A stretch of DNA of 64,000 bases from Syntrophorhabdaceae bacterium (GTDB lineage: Bacteria; Desulfobacterota; Syntrophorhabdia; Syntrophorhabdales; Syntrophorhabdaceae), in assembly GCA_036504895.1 (NCBI GenBank), contig DASXUJ010000008.1:39185-103184 (forward strand), read 5' to 3'. This document shows positions 54,209 through 63,857 of the stretch, in pieces. A model generated the notes under the pieces. The model searched no databases and had not been told where the DNA came from. It was given only the letters and a program-made list of their open reading frames with translations. Every line of letters begins with the position of its first letter. Position 1 is the stretch's first letter. The position numbers and the translations under genes were made by a program.

Positions 54209-54291
54209 TAATCGATGCCTCTGCTTTTACTATATACTGAAGACCATATACTAACGACTTATATGATCCTTCGACTAGCGACTAGCGACTG
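54209..54291. repeat. Right inverted flank block
   Basis: Reverse complement of the block at 46437-46532, including the AGTATATAGTAAAAGCAG segment and the CTAGCGA-type units. Confidence 0.85.
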
Positions 54292-54376
54292 TTTCTCCCC
54301 GACTGCTTCTCCTCATTTGACATATGCGCCATATTCTGTGTTCAATACGTCACATATGACAGAAAGGAGAGCCTAG

Positions 54377-55909
54377 GTGGAGAGGGATGATTATAGATTT
54401 TTTCGGGAGATGAGCGTGCGCATTTGCGGGAGCCTGGAGATCGAGAAGGCGCTTATGAGCTGCCTTCAGTTCCTCCGTGATGTGATGCCCTTGGACGAGC
54501 TTATGCTCGTGGTCTATGACCGGGAGCTGGGCTCCACCACCATCAAAGCGATCGCGGACCTCGACGGGGGGAGGTCCTGCTCTGAGGAGACCCCGCTGCC
54601 TGCCGCGCTGAGACGGGAGTTCGAGGAGGTTCAGGTCCACCTCCGCACGCGGAGGATAAACGCCTTTGACGACCCCATCGTGAGCTATGTGGCCCGGCGG
54701 CGCCACTGGGAAGACTCTTCGCTCCTCGTCAACCGTCTCATCATCGACGGCACCTATGTGGGCGCGATCGCGGCACGGGCTGTCGGACGGGACCGGTATA
54801 CAGACGAGCACCTCAGGCTCTGGGCCCTCGTGAACGAACCTTCCGCCATCGCCCTGGCCAATAACCTCCAGTACAGGGAGATCTCACGGCTCAAAGACCT
54901 TCTCGTTGACGATAAATCATATCTCGAAGAGGAGCTGCGCAAGAGGATAGGCGCACGGCTCGTGGGGGCGGAGTTTGGCATGAAGCGGGTCATGGAAGGG
55001 GTGCGCCTGGTGGCGCCGCTCACGAGCCCGGTACTCATAAGCGGCCAGACGGGTACGGGCAAAGAGCTTGTGGCCAATGCCATTCACGACCTCTCCCCGA
55101 GAAGGGAAGGGCCCCTCATACGGGTAAACTGCGGCGCAATTCCCGAGACGCTTATCGACAGCGAGCTTTTCGGCCATGAAAAAGGGGCCTTTACCGGCGC
55201 CTACGAGCAGAAGCGGGGGCGATTCGAGCGGGCCCACAAAGGGACCATATTCCTCGACGAAGTGTCGGAGCTCCCTGCGGCGGCCCAGGTGCGGCTCCTG
55301 AGGGTGCTCCAGGATAAGGAGATCGAGCGCGTAGGCGGGGCCGCCTCCGTCAAGGTCGACGTGCGGGTCATATCGGCCACGAACCGCCGCCTCCCCGACC
55401 TCGTGGCGAGGGGCCTTTTCCGCGAAGACCTTTACTTCCGCCTCAATGTCTTCCCCATCCATATCCCCACTTTAAGGGAGCGCACCACGGACATACCCGC
55501 CCTCGTGCACCACTTCATCGAAAAGAAAGGCCGCCAGATGGCCCTGCCCACGGTGCCTTCCCTCGCACCCGGAGAAATAGACAGGCTCATGGCCTACGAG
55601 TGGCCCGGCAATGTGAGGGAGCTCGAAAACGCCGTGGAAAGGGCGATAATCGTTTCCCGGGGCAAGCTTCTCACCTTTGCGGAGATCATAGGACATCTGC
55701 CGGGGCCGCGGGAAGAAGATGGCGCAGGGGTTGAACCCCCCACCACCCTCCGGGACGCGGAAACGAGGCAGATCACGCGCGCCCTCGAGAAAGCAAAAGG
55801 CAAGGTGAGCGGAAAAGGCGGCGCGGCCGAAATCCTCGGCATAAATTCGGGCACCCTGCGCCACAGGATGAGGAAACTGGGTATCCCCTTCGGAAGAAAA
55901 GCCGCCTGA
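54377..55909 (+). CDS. Sigma54-dependent transcriptional activator with GAF domain
   Basis: The GTG start follows AAAGGAGA. The 510-aa protein has an N-terminal GAF sensor (residues ~20-165), then a central AAA+ domain with [15 protein letters not shown] (Walker A, ~223-236), [15 protein letters not shown] (variant [15 protein letters not shown], sigma54-contacting loop near 272) and [12 protein letters not shown] (Walker B). The C-terminal Fis-type helix-turn-helix is [22 protein letters not shown]. It probably senses a small carboxylate or aromatic and controls genes on either side, perhaps the TRAP cluster or the amidohydrolase. No -24/-12 promoter was found in the nearby gaps. Confidence 0.93.
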   Translation: MERDDYRFFREMSVRICGSLEIEKALMSCLQFLRDVMPLDELMLVVYDRELGSTTIKAIADLDGGRSCSEETPLPAALRREFEEVQVHLRTRRINAFDDPIVSYVARRRHWEDSSLLVNRLIIDGTYVGAIAARAVGRDRYTDEHLRLWALVNEPSAIALANNLQYREISRLKDLLVDDKSYLEEELRKRIGARLVGAEFGMKRVMEGVRLVAPLTSPVLISGQTGTGKELVANAIHDLSPRREGPLIRVNCGAIPETLIDSELFGHEKGAFTGAYEQKRGRFERAHKGTIFLDEVSELPAAAQVRLLRVLQDKEIERVGGAASVKVDVRVISATNRRLPDLVARGLFREDLYFRLNVFPIHIPTLRERTTDIPALVHHFIEKKGRQMALPTVPSLAPGEIDRLMAYEWPGNVRELENAVERAIIVSRGKLLTFAEIIGHLPGPREEDGAGVEPPTTLRDAETRQITRALEKAKGKVSGKGGAAEILGINSGTLRHRMRKLGIPFGRKAA

Positions 55910-55990
55910 CCGCAGAGCCCCTCAAGATAAGTTTCCGGTATTCGGACACACTCTGTGCGGTGCACAAAGGCTGGCCGAAGGTTGGGAAGC

Positions 55991-56340
55991 CACGGGGACG
56001 GCAGGGCTTTATCCTCTCCGCTTCAACTGCGCCCGTCACCCTGCAAAAGACGGTTCGTCGTGCACTCGTGACGGGGCGACGTTCTTCAATATACCGGGCT
56101 TGTCTTCGTCGTCAGCTCCTCGGCGTACTTCCTTGTACGCCGCTTGAAGCGCCTACTTTTGGCTTCGGTGCCTCCTCCTTGCTGCACCGGTCTATTTTCG
56201 AAGGCCGCCCCGTCACCCGTCACCCAACTCGTCGTACCTCCTCAAACAAGGGTGACTGTCCTCCGGACGTTTCTCCTCACCGAGCGGGTCCCGACGGTGC
56301 TCGCAAGGCGCTCCAAGGATAAAGCCCTTCCGGTCCCGTG
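55991..56340 (-). mobile_element. ~200-bp TIR element, copy D, interrupted
   Basis: The ends CACGGGGACGGCAGGGCTTT and its imperfect complement match copies A-C, in the opposite orientation to A. Without the 149-bp insert the length would be ~201 bp, as in the others. Confidence 0.85.
56068..56216. mobile_element. 149-bp palindromic element inserted in TIR copy D
   Basis: It starts GTGACGGGGCGACGTTC and ends with the complement of GTGACGGGGCGGCCTTC; the inverted ends extend to CCGG about 30 bp in. The centre has GGCGTAC-ttcctt-GTACGCC. In copies A-C the surrounding CACTC and CACCCAACTCG sequences are only three bases apart, which marks the insertion point. Confidence 0.85.
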
Positions 56341-56539
56341 CGGTGAGATCGGGGAGAAAGAGAAATTTGAAGATAGAGGATGACCTGCCCTATTTCCAAA
56401 AGTCATACTACCAGAATTGGAACACAATAATTTCGTGATTAATGGGATAAGAACTCGGGCGGATAGCCTCCGCGGCCGCAGGGGAAGAGGACGAGCGCGC
56501 TCTGAGCCCGTAAGGGCGGAGCTGCAGGAGAGCTGATGC

Positions 56540-56566
56540 AAAAAGGGGGAGCCCATGGTCTCCCCC
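56540..56566 (-). terminator. Rho-independent terminator after the amidohydrolase gene
   Basis: Read on the minus strand, GGGGGAG-accatggg-CTCCCCC is followed by TTTTT, about 50 bp past the stop of the M20 gene. Confidence 0.8.
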
Positions 56567-56612
56567 TGACTTGGCTTCGCCCCCCTTCTTCTCTTAAGTC
56601 TTTCCTGTTTCC

Positions 56613-58133
56613 CTATTTCTTCGCTCCCGGAACCTGGTCCGGCTCCATCCCATAGAGGTCCTTAAAGGTGGGCACCTTCGCGCCCGCGGGTATGGGCTCC
56701 TTGTAGGCGCCCAGCCTCGCAAGCTCGCCCTTGAGCTCCGCCTGGGCGTCGGCAACGAGCTTCGGGTTGGTGAGGAGTTCGAGACCCGAGGCAGCCATAT
56801 ACTTGCTTACCTGGAGGCCCGCTTTAAGGGATGTGGGCGTGCCGGTCTGGCAGACGGTGATCCACGAATGGAGCGGCGTGCCCCCTGCGAATGTGGCGGC
56901 CACGAATTTCACGGAAGGGAATCTCCACGTATAGTTCACGTCCATGGAGGCACCCACGAAAGGCACATCGGGAAACTTCTTGCTGAAATCGGGGACCGTG
57001 ATCTTCGCGCTGTAAGGCTCTCCCTTTACCTCCTTGCCCATGTCCTTCAATATGGCCGCGCCGAGTTGCTGGTCCTCCGTGGTAAAAGGCGGGGGACCGA
57101 TGAGCTTCGCCATTTCGGTGCCCATCATGGAGAGGGTCCTGTTGGGGAGATACTCGTAGACGCCCACGATGACCTGGTATTCCATCTTCGTCTGGGTCAT
57201 GAGGGCGGCCCCTTTGGCGACGTCGATGAGCCACGCCCGTATGGGATCGACCTGCGCCCTCCGCTGGGTCCTGACGGTATACCAGGATTCGGCGAAGGCG
57301 GGCACGATGCTCGGCACCCCTTCGGTCTTGGTGATGGCATAGGAGATCTTCGCACCTTGGACAATGTGCTCCCTCATGTAGTTCGCGGCCACGTTCATGA
57401 GCTCGACCGCGTCGAGGGCACTTCTCCCCGCTTCAGGCGCGAAGCCCGCGTGGGACGCCTTCCCGTAGAAACGGAATTTTATGCTGTCCTGGGCCATGGA
57501 AGAGCTGTAGTCCGCGCCGTTGATGTACTCGGGGTGCCAGTCCATCATGATGTCCGTGCCATCATAGACGCCGTCCCTGTTCATAAAGGTCTTGCCCACC
57601 AGGGTCTCCTCGGCCGGCGTGCCGAAGACCTTTATGGTTCCCTTGATGCCGAATTTTTCCATGGCCTTGGTCATGGCCACTGCCGCGGTCACACTCGACG
57701 CGCCGAAGAGGTTGTGTCCGCACCCATGGCCCGGCCCTCCGGGGACGAGCGGTTTCCGTACTGTCTTCCCCGACTCCTGGGAAAGGCCGGGAAGGGCGTC
57801 GAATTCCGCGTTGAGCCCTATGACGGGTTTTCCCGAGCCCCAAACGGCCACGAAGGCGGTGGCCATCCCGGCCACGCCCTTCTGAATGGTGAAGCCGTTG
57901 GACTCGAGGTATTTCTGGAGCTTCGCGGAGGACTTGAATTCCACGAGGCTGAGCTCGGGGTTCTCCCAGACGTATCTCGCCGTCTCATCATAGACGGCCT
58001 TATTCTGATCGATCCACCCGATGGCGGTCTTCATCGCCGGAGTGAGCTCCAGGGCGGAGACCTGCGGGCAGAGAAAAGCGGCGAAGGCAATAAGGAACAG
58101 GAAAACTCCGAGTACGGCCCTGCATCTGAACAT
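56613..58133 (-). CDS. Secreted M20-family amidohydrolase (AbgB-like)
   Basis: The start at 58133 (MFRCRAVLGVFLFL) is fixed by AGGAGG six bases before it; upstream ATGs only add a hydrophilic tail. The 506-aa precursor has a signal peptide (cleavage after VSA near residue 28) and then an M20 metallopeptidase resembling p-aminobenzoyl-glutamate hydrolase subunit B: IGLNAEFDALPGLSQ, GHGCGHNLFGASS, GTPAEETLVGKTFM and DIMMDWHPE. Export is unusual, since most AbgB-type enzymes are cytoplasmic. It may cleave an N-acyl or amide-linked aromatic acid in the periplasm before TRAP uptake. It is followed by a terminator. Confidence 0.88.
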   Translation of the reverse strand: MFRCRAVLGVFLFLIAFAAFLCPQVSALELTPAMKTAIGWIDQNKAVYDETARYVWENPELSLVEFKSSAKLQKYLESNGFTIQKGVAGMATAFVAVWGSGKPVIGLNAEFDALPGLSQESGKTVRKPLVPGGPGHGCGHNLFGASSVTAAVAMTKAMEKFGIKGTIKVFGTPAEETLVGKTFMNRDGVYDGTDIMMDWHPEYINGADYSSSMAQDSIKFRFYGKASHAGFAPEAGRSALDAVELMNVAANYMREHIVQGAKISYAITKTEGVPSIVPAFAESWYTVRTQRRAQVDPIRAWLIDVAKGAALMTQTKMEYQVIVGVYEYLPNRTLSMMGTEMAKLIGPPPFTTEDQQLGAAILKDMGKEVKGEPYSAKITVPDFSKKFPDVPFVGASMDVNYTWRFPSVKFVAATFAGGTPLHSWITVCQTGTPTSLKAGLQVSKYMAASGLELLTNPKLVADAQAELKGELARLGAYKEPIPAGAKVPTFKDLYGMEPDQVPGAKK

Positions 58134-58662
58134 GTGAAACCTCCTCATATTTTGGATAGCGCGTCCTTGAGGCGGGATCGTATCCCTGCCGGGAGGGGCG
58201 TTACAAGCTTCCCGGCCGGCCGGATTCCCGCCTCTGAAATACATTCTCCTTCAGGCTTCGCCGAAATGCAACAGAAAAAGAGGGGCCGGAATTGAAGCTT
58301 CCGCCCCGGCCCAAAGGGCGCGGCCGGCCGGACGCCCTCCATGAAGCCGACATTTCATTCCCTAATCCCCCATCTGCTCCCGAACGCCTCGTACTTCCCT
58401 TTAAGTACAAGGTCTACCACCACTCACCCTCTTGGCAATACTTCCAACGTTCCGTCCCTTTTATTCGGGCAATGGGCCTTTTGGGGACACCCTTGACATA
58501 TTGACATTTACATTTTTCTCGCCCCGGACGTGATTTTCCCATGTCCCGAAAAGCCCGGTTGGATGCTCGCGGCAGCCTTCCCATGCGATGATCAGAGGCG
58601 TCCGGCAGGGTAACATCTTAGATAGAGATGACCCTGACCCCGGACGGGTTCCCGGATGTTCG
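58134..58662. other. Intergenic region between amidohydrolase and kinase genes
   Basis: It contains two copies of the 11-bp palindromic CGGCCGGCCGG (58213-58223, 58321-58331) about 100 bp apart. No response-regulator gene follows the kinase, where one would be expected. Confidence 0.5.
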
Positions 58663-59595
58663 TCAGATCGCAAAAAAGAAGTGAACCCGCGTACCTTTGC
58701 CTAGCTCGGAGGAGATCTCCAGGCGTCCCCCTGCCAGGGATGCCCGTTCCCGCATGCCGAGCAGACCAAGGCCGTCCCCGCTCGAACCTCTCATGAGCGT
58801 CTCTTGCATGTCGAACCCTTGCCCGTCGTCAATAATTGAAATACGCAACTCTCCGTCACCGGCACGAAGCTCGACACGCACTTTTGCCGCGCCGGAATGG
58901 CGGACGACGTTCGTCAATGCCTCCTGGGCAATACGATAACAGGTGAGCTCCAGGAGAGGAGAAAAACGCTCCTCCGTCAGATTGGTATGAAACTCCGCCT
59001 CGAATCCCACCCTCGAAGCGAGGCGCTTCACATACCATTCCAATGCGGTGGCAAGGCCGAAATCATCGAGGATGGAGGGCCGAAGCTCGGCGGAGAGATT
59101 TCGCACCTTCCCGATCAGCTCTTCAACGGTAGGCATGCTCTCATGTATTGATGCCAGCGCCGATTCCAGGGACCGGGACCCTTCGGACCGCTTGAGCCCG
59201 ATCCGAAGCGCGGTGAGGGACTGGCCGATCTCGTCATGAAGCTCGAGGGCAATATTGCGCCGCTCCGTTTCCTGTATTTCGAGGAGCCGATGGGACAGAA
59301 CCCTCAGCTGCTCCGACGTGTGCTGCAGTTCCTCTTCGGTGCGGTATAGAGAAAAGGTGAGTCTCAGATGCATCACAATCAGGGGAGGGGCAACCATCAT
59401 GGGGCCGAAAATACACATCGATATGGCAAATCCAATTATCGGGCGGCCGGTTAAGAGGGATGCGCACACGTAGAACAATAACGAGCCGACACAACACGGG
59501 ACCACCATAGCCGCCGTGAGAGGCGCGATGCCGAAACGTTTGGCCATACGCCGCACGAAAGGAATCGATTTCTGTGACAGGTCCGCCGACATCAC
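58663..59595 (-). CDS. NarL-type (HisKA_3) sensor histidine kinase, orphan
   Basis: The 310-aa protein has two or three N-terminal membrane helices (residues ~22-75: MVVPCCVGSLLFYVC, FAISMCIFGPMMV), a coiled dimerisation segment and the HisKA_3 phosphorylation site ERRNIALELHDEIGQSL (His near 118). A HATPase with IIDDGQGFD and GLGLLGMRERA follows. This class normally works with a LuxR/NarL-type receiver encoded next door. None is present here, so its partner is elsewhere or lost. It is preceded by TIR element copy C. Confidence 0.9.
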   Translation of the reverse strand: MMSADLSQKSIPFVRRMAKRFGIAPLTAAMVVPCCVGSLLFYVCASLLTGRPIIGFAISMCIFGPMMVAPPLIVMHLRLTFSLYRTEEELQHTSEQLRVLSHRLLEIQETERRNIALELHDEIGQSLTALRIGLKRSEGSRSLESALASIHESMPTVEELIGKVRNLSAELRPSILDDFGLATALEWYVKRLASRVGFEAEFHTNLTEERFSPLLELTCYRIAQEALTNVVRHSGAAKVRVELRAGDGELRISIIDDGQGFDMQETLMRGSSGDGLGLLGMRERASLAGGRLEISSELGKGTRVHFFFAI

Positions 59596-60208
59596 CTACA
59601 TTGTCATCCGTAAAAGTCGGTATGTCAAGGGGAACTGCAATAGCTGGAATATTGGGCGGCCACGGGGCCGGGAGGTCTCTATCCTCTCCGCTTCAACCGC
59701 GCCCGTCACCCGCTGAAAGTCGGCTCGTCGACACTCGGCCACCCAACTCGTCGTACCTCCTCGGACAGGGGTGGCCGTCCTTCGGAGCGTTTCTCCTCAC
59801 CGAGCGGGTCCCGACGGCGCTCGCAAGCCGCTCCGAGGATAAAGCCCTCCCAGCCCCGTGCGGCGGGATTGGGGAGAAAGGGAAATTTGAAGATAAAGGA
59901 TAAACTGCCTACTTCCTAAAAGAGAGTTTTTTTGATTTTGCCCTACGATGCCGCGTTTCAGGTGGCAATAAATAATCGTTAACATCCCGATCCATAGAAA
60001 AGCCAATCATTCCTGAATGAACAACGGATCGACCCAATTCCCGATTCAACATGCTTCCGGTTGAAGGGGAGCAAATAAATGCATAAAATGGTATGGTGTT
60101 GAGAATAATCTCTCGGTGCATGCATAAAGAGGGTACTTATGGTTAGGCAAAAAACACTTCCTATCTTAGGGACAGTGGTCCTGTATACCAAAGCAAGGTG
60201 GATATCCA
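59596..60208. other. Intergenic region with TIR element copy C
   Basis: Copy C (59661-59860) occupies the left half. The AT-rich right half holds nothing I can assign beyond a ribosome site (AAGGTGG) before the RNB gene. Confidence 0.6.
59661..59860 (-). mobile_element. ~200-bp TIR element, copy C
   Basis: Ends CACGGGGCCGGGAGG and CCTCCCAGCCCCGTG. Its interior is the reverse complement of copies A and B (GCGTTTCTCCTCACC, CACCCAACTCGTCG). Confidence 0.85.
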
Positions 60209-61680
60209 ATGGATGGAATTGATAACCAGCACCGAAGTATCTTACAAAGGATCGCCCGGAGGGCAATGCTTGAACGAGGATTGTTCCCTGACTTTTCTGC
60301 CGAAGCACTCGCTGAACTAGCCACAATTGAGGGAACGGTGTCAGTAACTGACGATGGGCTCCATCGTGACCTCCGGGATCTTCCCTGGGCCTCCATTGAC
60401 AATGATGATTCCCTTGACTTAGACCAGCTTACAGTCGCCTGTGTGTCGCCGGGAGATACAGTGAAGATACTGGTTGCCGTAGCGGATGTGGATTCCATTG
60501 TGAAGAACGGTTCAGCGATTGATGACCATGCCCGCCACAACACGACCTCAGTATATACCGCCGCCACAATATTTCCTATGCTTCCGGACAAGTTCTCTAC
60601 AAACCTCACGTCTCTCAACTTCAAGGAAGACCGACCGGCAATTGTCATCGAGATGATGGTAGCTGCTGACGGCTCCATAGGGGGCTCCGATATCTATAGG
60701 GCGTATGTTCGCAACCACGCAAAACTCGCATACAACAGTGTTGCGGAATGGCTTGAAGGAGGAGCTGCGCCTGAGGCTCTTGCAGCCGTTACGGGCCTCG
60801 GTGAGAACCTCCGCATACAGGACCGGACAGCACAGAACATGAAGGCATTACGGCACGTTCACGGAGCCCTTGACCTTGAAACTGTTGAGGCAAGACCCGT
60901 CTTTGATGGTGATACCATCCGTGAGCTCAACATAGAAAAGAGAAACCGCGCAAAAGATCTTATCGCGGACTTCATGATTGCCGCAAACGGGGTAACAGCC
61001 CGGTATCTCTCATCAAAAAAAGTTCCATCCCTGCGTCGTGTGGTTCGGACGCCCAAACGGTGGGGCGGATTGTCGAACTCGCCGGGGAACATGGATTCGA
61101 TCTTTCCCATACACCTGACCCGGAGGGATTGGAGGCTTTCCTCATGAAGGAGAAAGCGGCTGACCCGCTTCGATTCCCTGACCTCTCGCTTTCAATTGTC
61201 AAGCTTTTGGGGCCTGGTGAATACATTGCAGAACTCCCCGGGGATACCCATGCCCCGGGTCACTTTGGCCTCGCGGTCAGGGACTACACGCACTCCACCG
61301 CACCGAACCGCCGGTACCCGGATCTCATCACACAGAGGATGCTCAAATCTGCACTGAATCGCGAATCCCCGCCATATGCCATGGCCGATCTTGAAACGCT
61401 CGCCAGACACTGTACTGAGGCAGAGGATGACGCAAAGAAAGTCGAAAGGCAAGTCGAAAAATCTGCAGCAGCACTTCTTCTGGAATCAAGAATAGGAGAC
61501 CGGTTCAATGCTATCGTCACCGGTGCAGCCCCCAAAGGCACCTGGGTTCGTCTTCTTGAATTTCCCGTCGAAGGGAGATTAATGCACGGTTTTGAAGGTG
61601 TTGATGTGGGCCATAGGATCAGCGTGCAACTGATTCACACAGACGTTGACCGAGGGTTCATCGATTTCAGGAGGATTTAA
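60209..61680 (+). pseudogene. RNB-domain (RNase II-type) exoribonuclease, frameshifted
   Basis: Two overlapping frames make one RNB protein of ~490 aa. The first (60209 to ~61060) has the catalytic aspartate cluster DNDDSLDLDQL (residues ~66-76) and ARHNTTSVYTAATIFPMLP. The second (~61055 to 61680) has HSTAPNRRYPDLITQRML and the S1-like C-terminal region GAAPKGTWVRLLEFPVEGRLM. The break is in TGGGGCGG (61055-61070) and fits loss of one G. It could be a real null mutation or a sequencing error in the G run. The start has AAGGTGG upstream. The gene is isolated among repeats. Confidence 0.85.
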
Positions 61681-61856
61681 CGATAAGAGCAGACAGTGTT
61701 CTTTGTATCTTCCTGTAGTTGTACCTGCGGCATCCCTTGACGGCATACCGGATTTGATACGGCACTCAGTGGCGCAGCCGAGAAGTTTTCGTTTGAAATT
61801 TCATCGGGGATAGAACAGAATAGATTCTATCTGGGGGGCGGCAGGAGGCAGCAAGC

Positions 61857-62105
61857 ATGGATCTCAGCAAGAGAACGAACGGCCGTTTGTTCAAAGTTTT
61901 TGCAATAGCAGTGTCAACCGTGATTGCTGCAATTGTTTGCCAGGTGGTCTTAATCGTATTCATAGCCATGATGTATCTGTTTACCTTGCCTAATGTGGTA
62001 AAAATGCTCCTTGTAATAACCGGGTTTAGCCTATCTCTGCTGTTCGCGGTTTTTAGCTTTAGAGCGATATATAAGTATGTGAAGCGGAATACCGTGGCCG
62101 GGTAG
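61857..62105 (+). CDS. Small two-helix membrane protein
   Basis: The 82-aa product has AGGAGG eight bases before its ATG and two strong hydrophobic segments (residues ~12-40, VFAIAVSTVIAAIVCQVVLIV, and ~49-70, MLLVITGFSLSLLFAVFSF) separated by a short loop, with basic ends. No family is recognised. It follows the broken RNB gene by 176 bp on the same strand, with no other close neighbour. Confidence 0.6.
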   Translation: MDLSKRTNGRLFKVFAIAVSTVIAAIVCQVVLIVFIAMMYLFTLPNVVKMLLVITGFSLSLLFAVFSFRAIYKYVKRNTVAG

Positions 62106-62355
62106 GCGGCTGGCACGCATGTCCGCCTTGGTAGCCACAGGGGCCGCTTGTTTGCGTTGCCGACTATGCTAATTTTTTCCCGTAATCCGCAACCTGCCCA
62201 AACGACCGCGTAATCGCTTTTAGATACAAATCGTCGCCACCGATACCCCCGTCCTTTCAGCTGATTGTCAATCTTGTTATCACGTGACGGCGTAAAAAAG
62301 GTCATGAGTGACTGATCCAGTTGTTCTTGGCCTCGCCATCACCTCGATCACGCTT

Positions 62356-62557
62356 CACGGGAACGGGAGGGCTCTATACTCTACGCCTTGCGAGCACCGG
62401 TGGGACCCACCCGGTGAGGAGAAACGGTCCGAAGGACAGCCCAGCCGTGTCTGAGGAGCTTTGCGACGAGTTGGGTGGCTGAGTGCCGGACGAACCGTCT
62501 TCTGGTGGGTAGCGGGCGCAGTTGAAGCGGGGAGTATAGAGCCCTCCCGTTCCCGTG
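62356..62557 (+). mobile_element. ~200-bp TIR element, copy B
   Basis: It has perfect 26-bp terminal inverted repeats starting CACGGGAACGGGAGGGC and the same orientation and interior as copy A. This is the best preserved copy. Confidence 0.9.
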
Positions 62558-62691
62558 GCCACCAAATTTCCACCTCAATGGGAAGAGGCTGCGCTCGGCT
62601 CCGCGTTATTGCGGCATGGGCGGAGATTCATCCGTTATCGCCTGTAATCTACAATTTCAAATACTTATAGGGGAGCGGAGCTGTGGGAATG

Positions 62692-62730
62692 AAAAAGGGG
62701 CCACGTCCTTTCCGGAACGCGGCCCCTTTT
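62692..62730. terminator. Bidirectional Rho-independent terminator
   Basis: AAAAAGGGGCC and GGCCCCTTTT pair around an inner ACGT/ACGC stem with a TTTCCG loop region, flanked by A runs and T runs. It serves the minus-strand dctP gene ending at 62752. Confidence 0.8.
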
Positions 62731-62751
62731 CGCTTTAGTCTTTTTGCTCTT

Positions 62752-63813
62752 CTAATAATTATACGCCGTAGGCACCTTCTGGGCCTTCTCCTGGCCCTTC
62801 CAGTACTCGATGCGGTCCTTGATGAAGGCTACCCATGTATCTACCTCGGCTGCCTTGAAGCCCTTGTTGACGAGGTCTTTCTTGAAGTCTACGATCACGG
62901 GCTCCACTGCCTTCACCATCTTCGCCTGCTCCGCATCGGAGACGGGGATGACCTGGCCGCCGAGCTTGATGAAGTAGTCCCTGCCTTCGATGTCGATCTT
63001 GTTCCATTCCACGGCCCATCTCTCGAGGAACTCTCTCGAGAAGTCGGTGAAGGTCTTCTTTACATCCGGAGGAAGGCTGTCCCATTTCCTCTTGTTGAAG
63101 ACAACGTAGAACTGGAAGACGCTGCCCACCTTCCAGGTGGCGGAGGCATACTTCTCCACTTCTCCGAGCTTGAATCCCTTTAAGGTCTCGAGGGGAGTGT
63201 AGGTGCCGTCGATGACGGCCCTTCTTAGTGCCTCATAGAGGTCGACCGTCTCGATAGGCATGGGGACTGCGCCCAAGGCCTTCACGATGTCGCCTATTCT
63301 GCCCGTACCCCTTATCTTCATACCCTTGATATCTTCTAAGGTCTTTACCTGCTTTTTCAAGGTCTGGACCACGTTCGGGGGGCTCGTCGAGAACATGAGG
63401 GGCTGGTAGGTATCCCATTCCTTGGGTTTGAACTTGTCGTAGAAGTCCATGGCCACGTGGGTGGCGATCCAGCTCGAGGGAAAGCCCAGAGGCAGCTCCA
63501 TGACTTCCATTACCGGGAAGCGTCCCCTTGAGTAGGAGCAGTGGGAGAGGCCGATATCGGCGATACCCGAGGCTACTCCTGCGGCCATCTTGGGGGCGGT
63601 AAGGAGGGTGCCTCCCGTGTACTGGGTGACCTCTGCCTTGCCGGCGAGCTTCTTGTTGATCTCTTCACAGAACTTGCCCATCATAATGGAGTTCATGTGG
63701 GTGGGGGGGAAATAGTTCGCAAATTTGAGCTTGATCACATCGGCAGACGACACGGATGCGAGACCGAGTAAGAGTGAAACGATGAAGAGCGCTGATAGAA
63801 GCTTTCTTACCAT
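62752..63813 (-). CDS. dctP: TRAP transporter substrate-binding protein (DctP), third
   Basis: The 353-aa precursor has a signal peptide (LLSALFIVSLLLGLA, cleavage after VSS/A near residue 24) and the DctP fold, with GIADIGLSHCSYSRGRFPVME and KTLEDIKGMKIRGTG (substrate-binding Arg). It is closely related to the protein at 52895. It is the last gene of a minus-strand TRAP operon: the end of a dctM gene lies 45 bp upstream. GGGGG lies about seven bases before the ATG. Confidence 0.9.
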   Translation of the reverse strand: MVRKLLSALFIVSLLLGLASVSSADVIKLKFANYFPPTHMNSIMMGKFCEEINKKLAGKAEVTQYTGGTLLTAPKMAAGVASGIADIGLSHCSYSRGRFPVMEVMELPLGFPSSWIATHVAMDFYDKFKPKEWDTYQPLMFSTSPPNVVQTLKKQVKTLEDIKGMKIRGTGRIGDIVKALGAVPMPIETVDLYEALRRAVIDGTYTPLETLKGFKLGEVEKYASATWKVGSVFQFYVVFNKRKWDSLPPDVKKTFTDFSREFLERWAVEWNKIDIEGRDYFIKLGGQVIPVSDAEQAKMVKAVEPVIVDFKKDLVNKGFKAAEVDTWVAFIKDRIEYWKGQEKAQKVPTAYNY

Positions 63814-63857
63814 TTTGTTACCCCCTTATTAATGTGTGTGCCTCCGGGCACGTATTC

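Larger units (their letters stand above)
53915..54376. other. Intergenic region: terminator, hairpin repeat and inverted flank
   Basis: It holds the terminator at 53936-53973, two-hairpin repeat copy 6 (53978-54055) and the right inverted flank block (54209-54291). No gene is supported. Confidence 0.7.
55910..56612. other. Intergenic region with TIR element copy D and terminator
   Basis: Copy D of the TIR element (55991-56340) is interrupted by a 149-bp insert (56068-56216). A minus-strand terminator lies at 56540-56566. No gene is supported. Confidence 0.7.
62106..62751. other. Intergenic region with TIR element copy B and a terminator
   Basis: It contains copy B (62356-62557) and a bidirectional terminator (62692-62730). 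No gene is supported. Confidence 0.65.

Noticed and set aside
46437..54291. Classical composite transposon
   Set aside because: No transposase lies in or near either inverted block, and the alpha subunit of the same enzyme lies outside the segment.
56868..58295. 475-codon plus-strand frame opposite the M20 gene
   Set aside because: Rich in Gly, His, Arg and Asp as expected for an antisense shadow; the minus strand encodes a clear M20 enzyme with signal peptide.
58461..58673. 70-codon frame after the NarL-type kinase as a response regulator
   Set aside because: No receiver or helix-turn-helix motifs; much too short.
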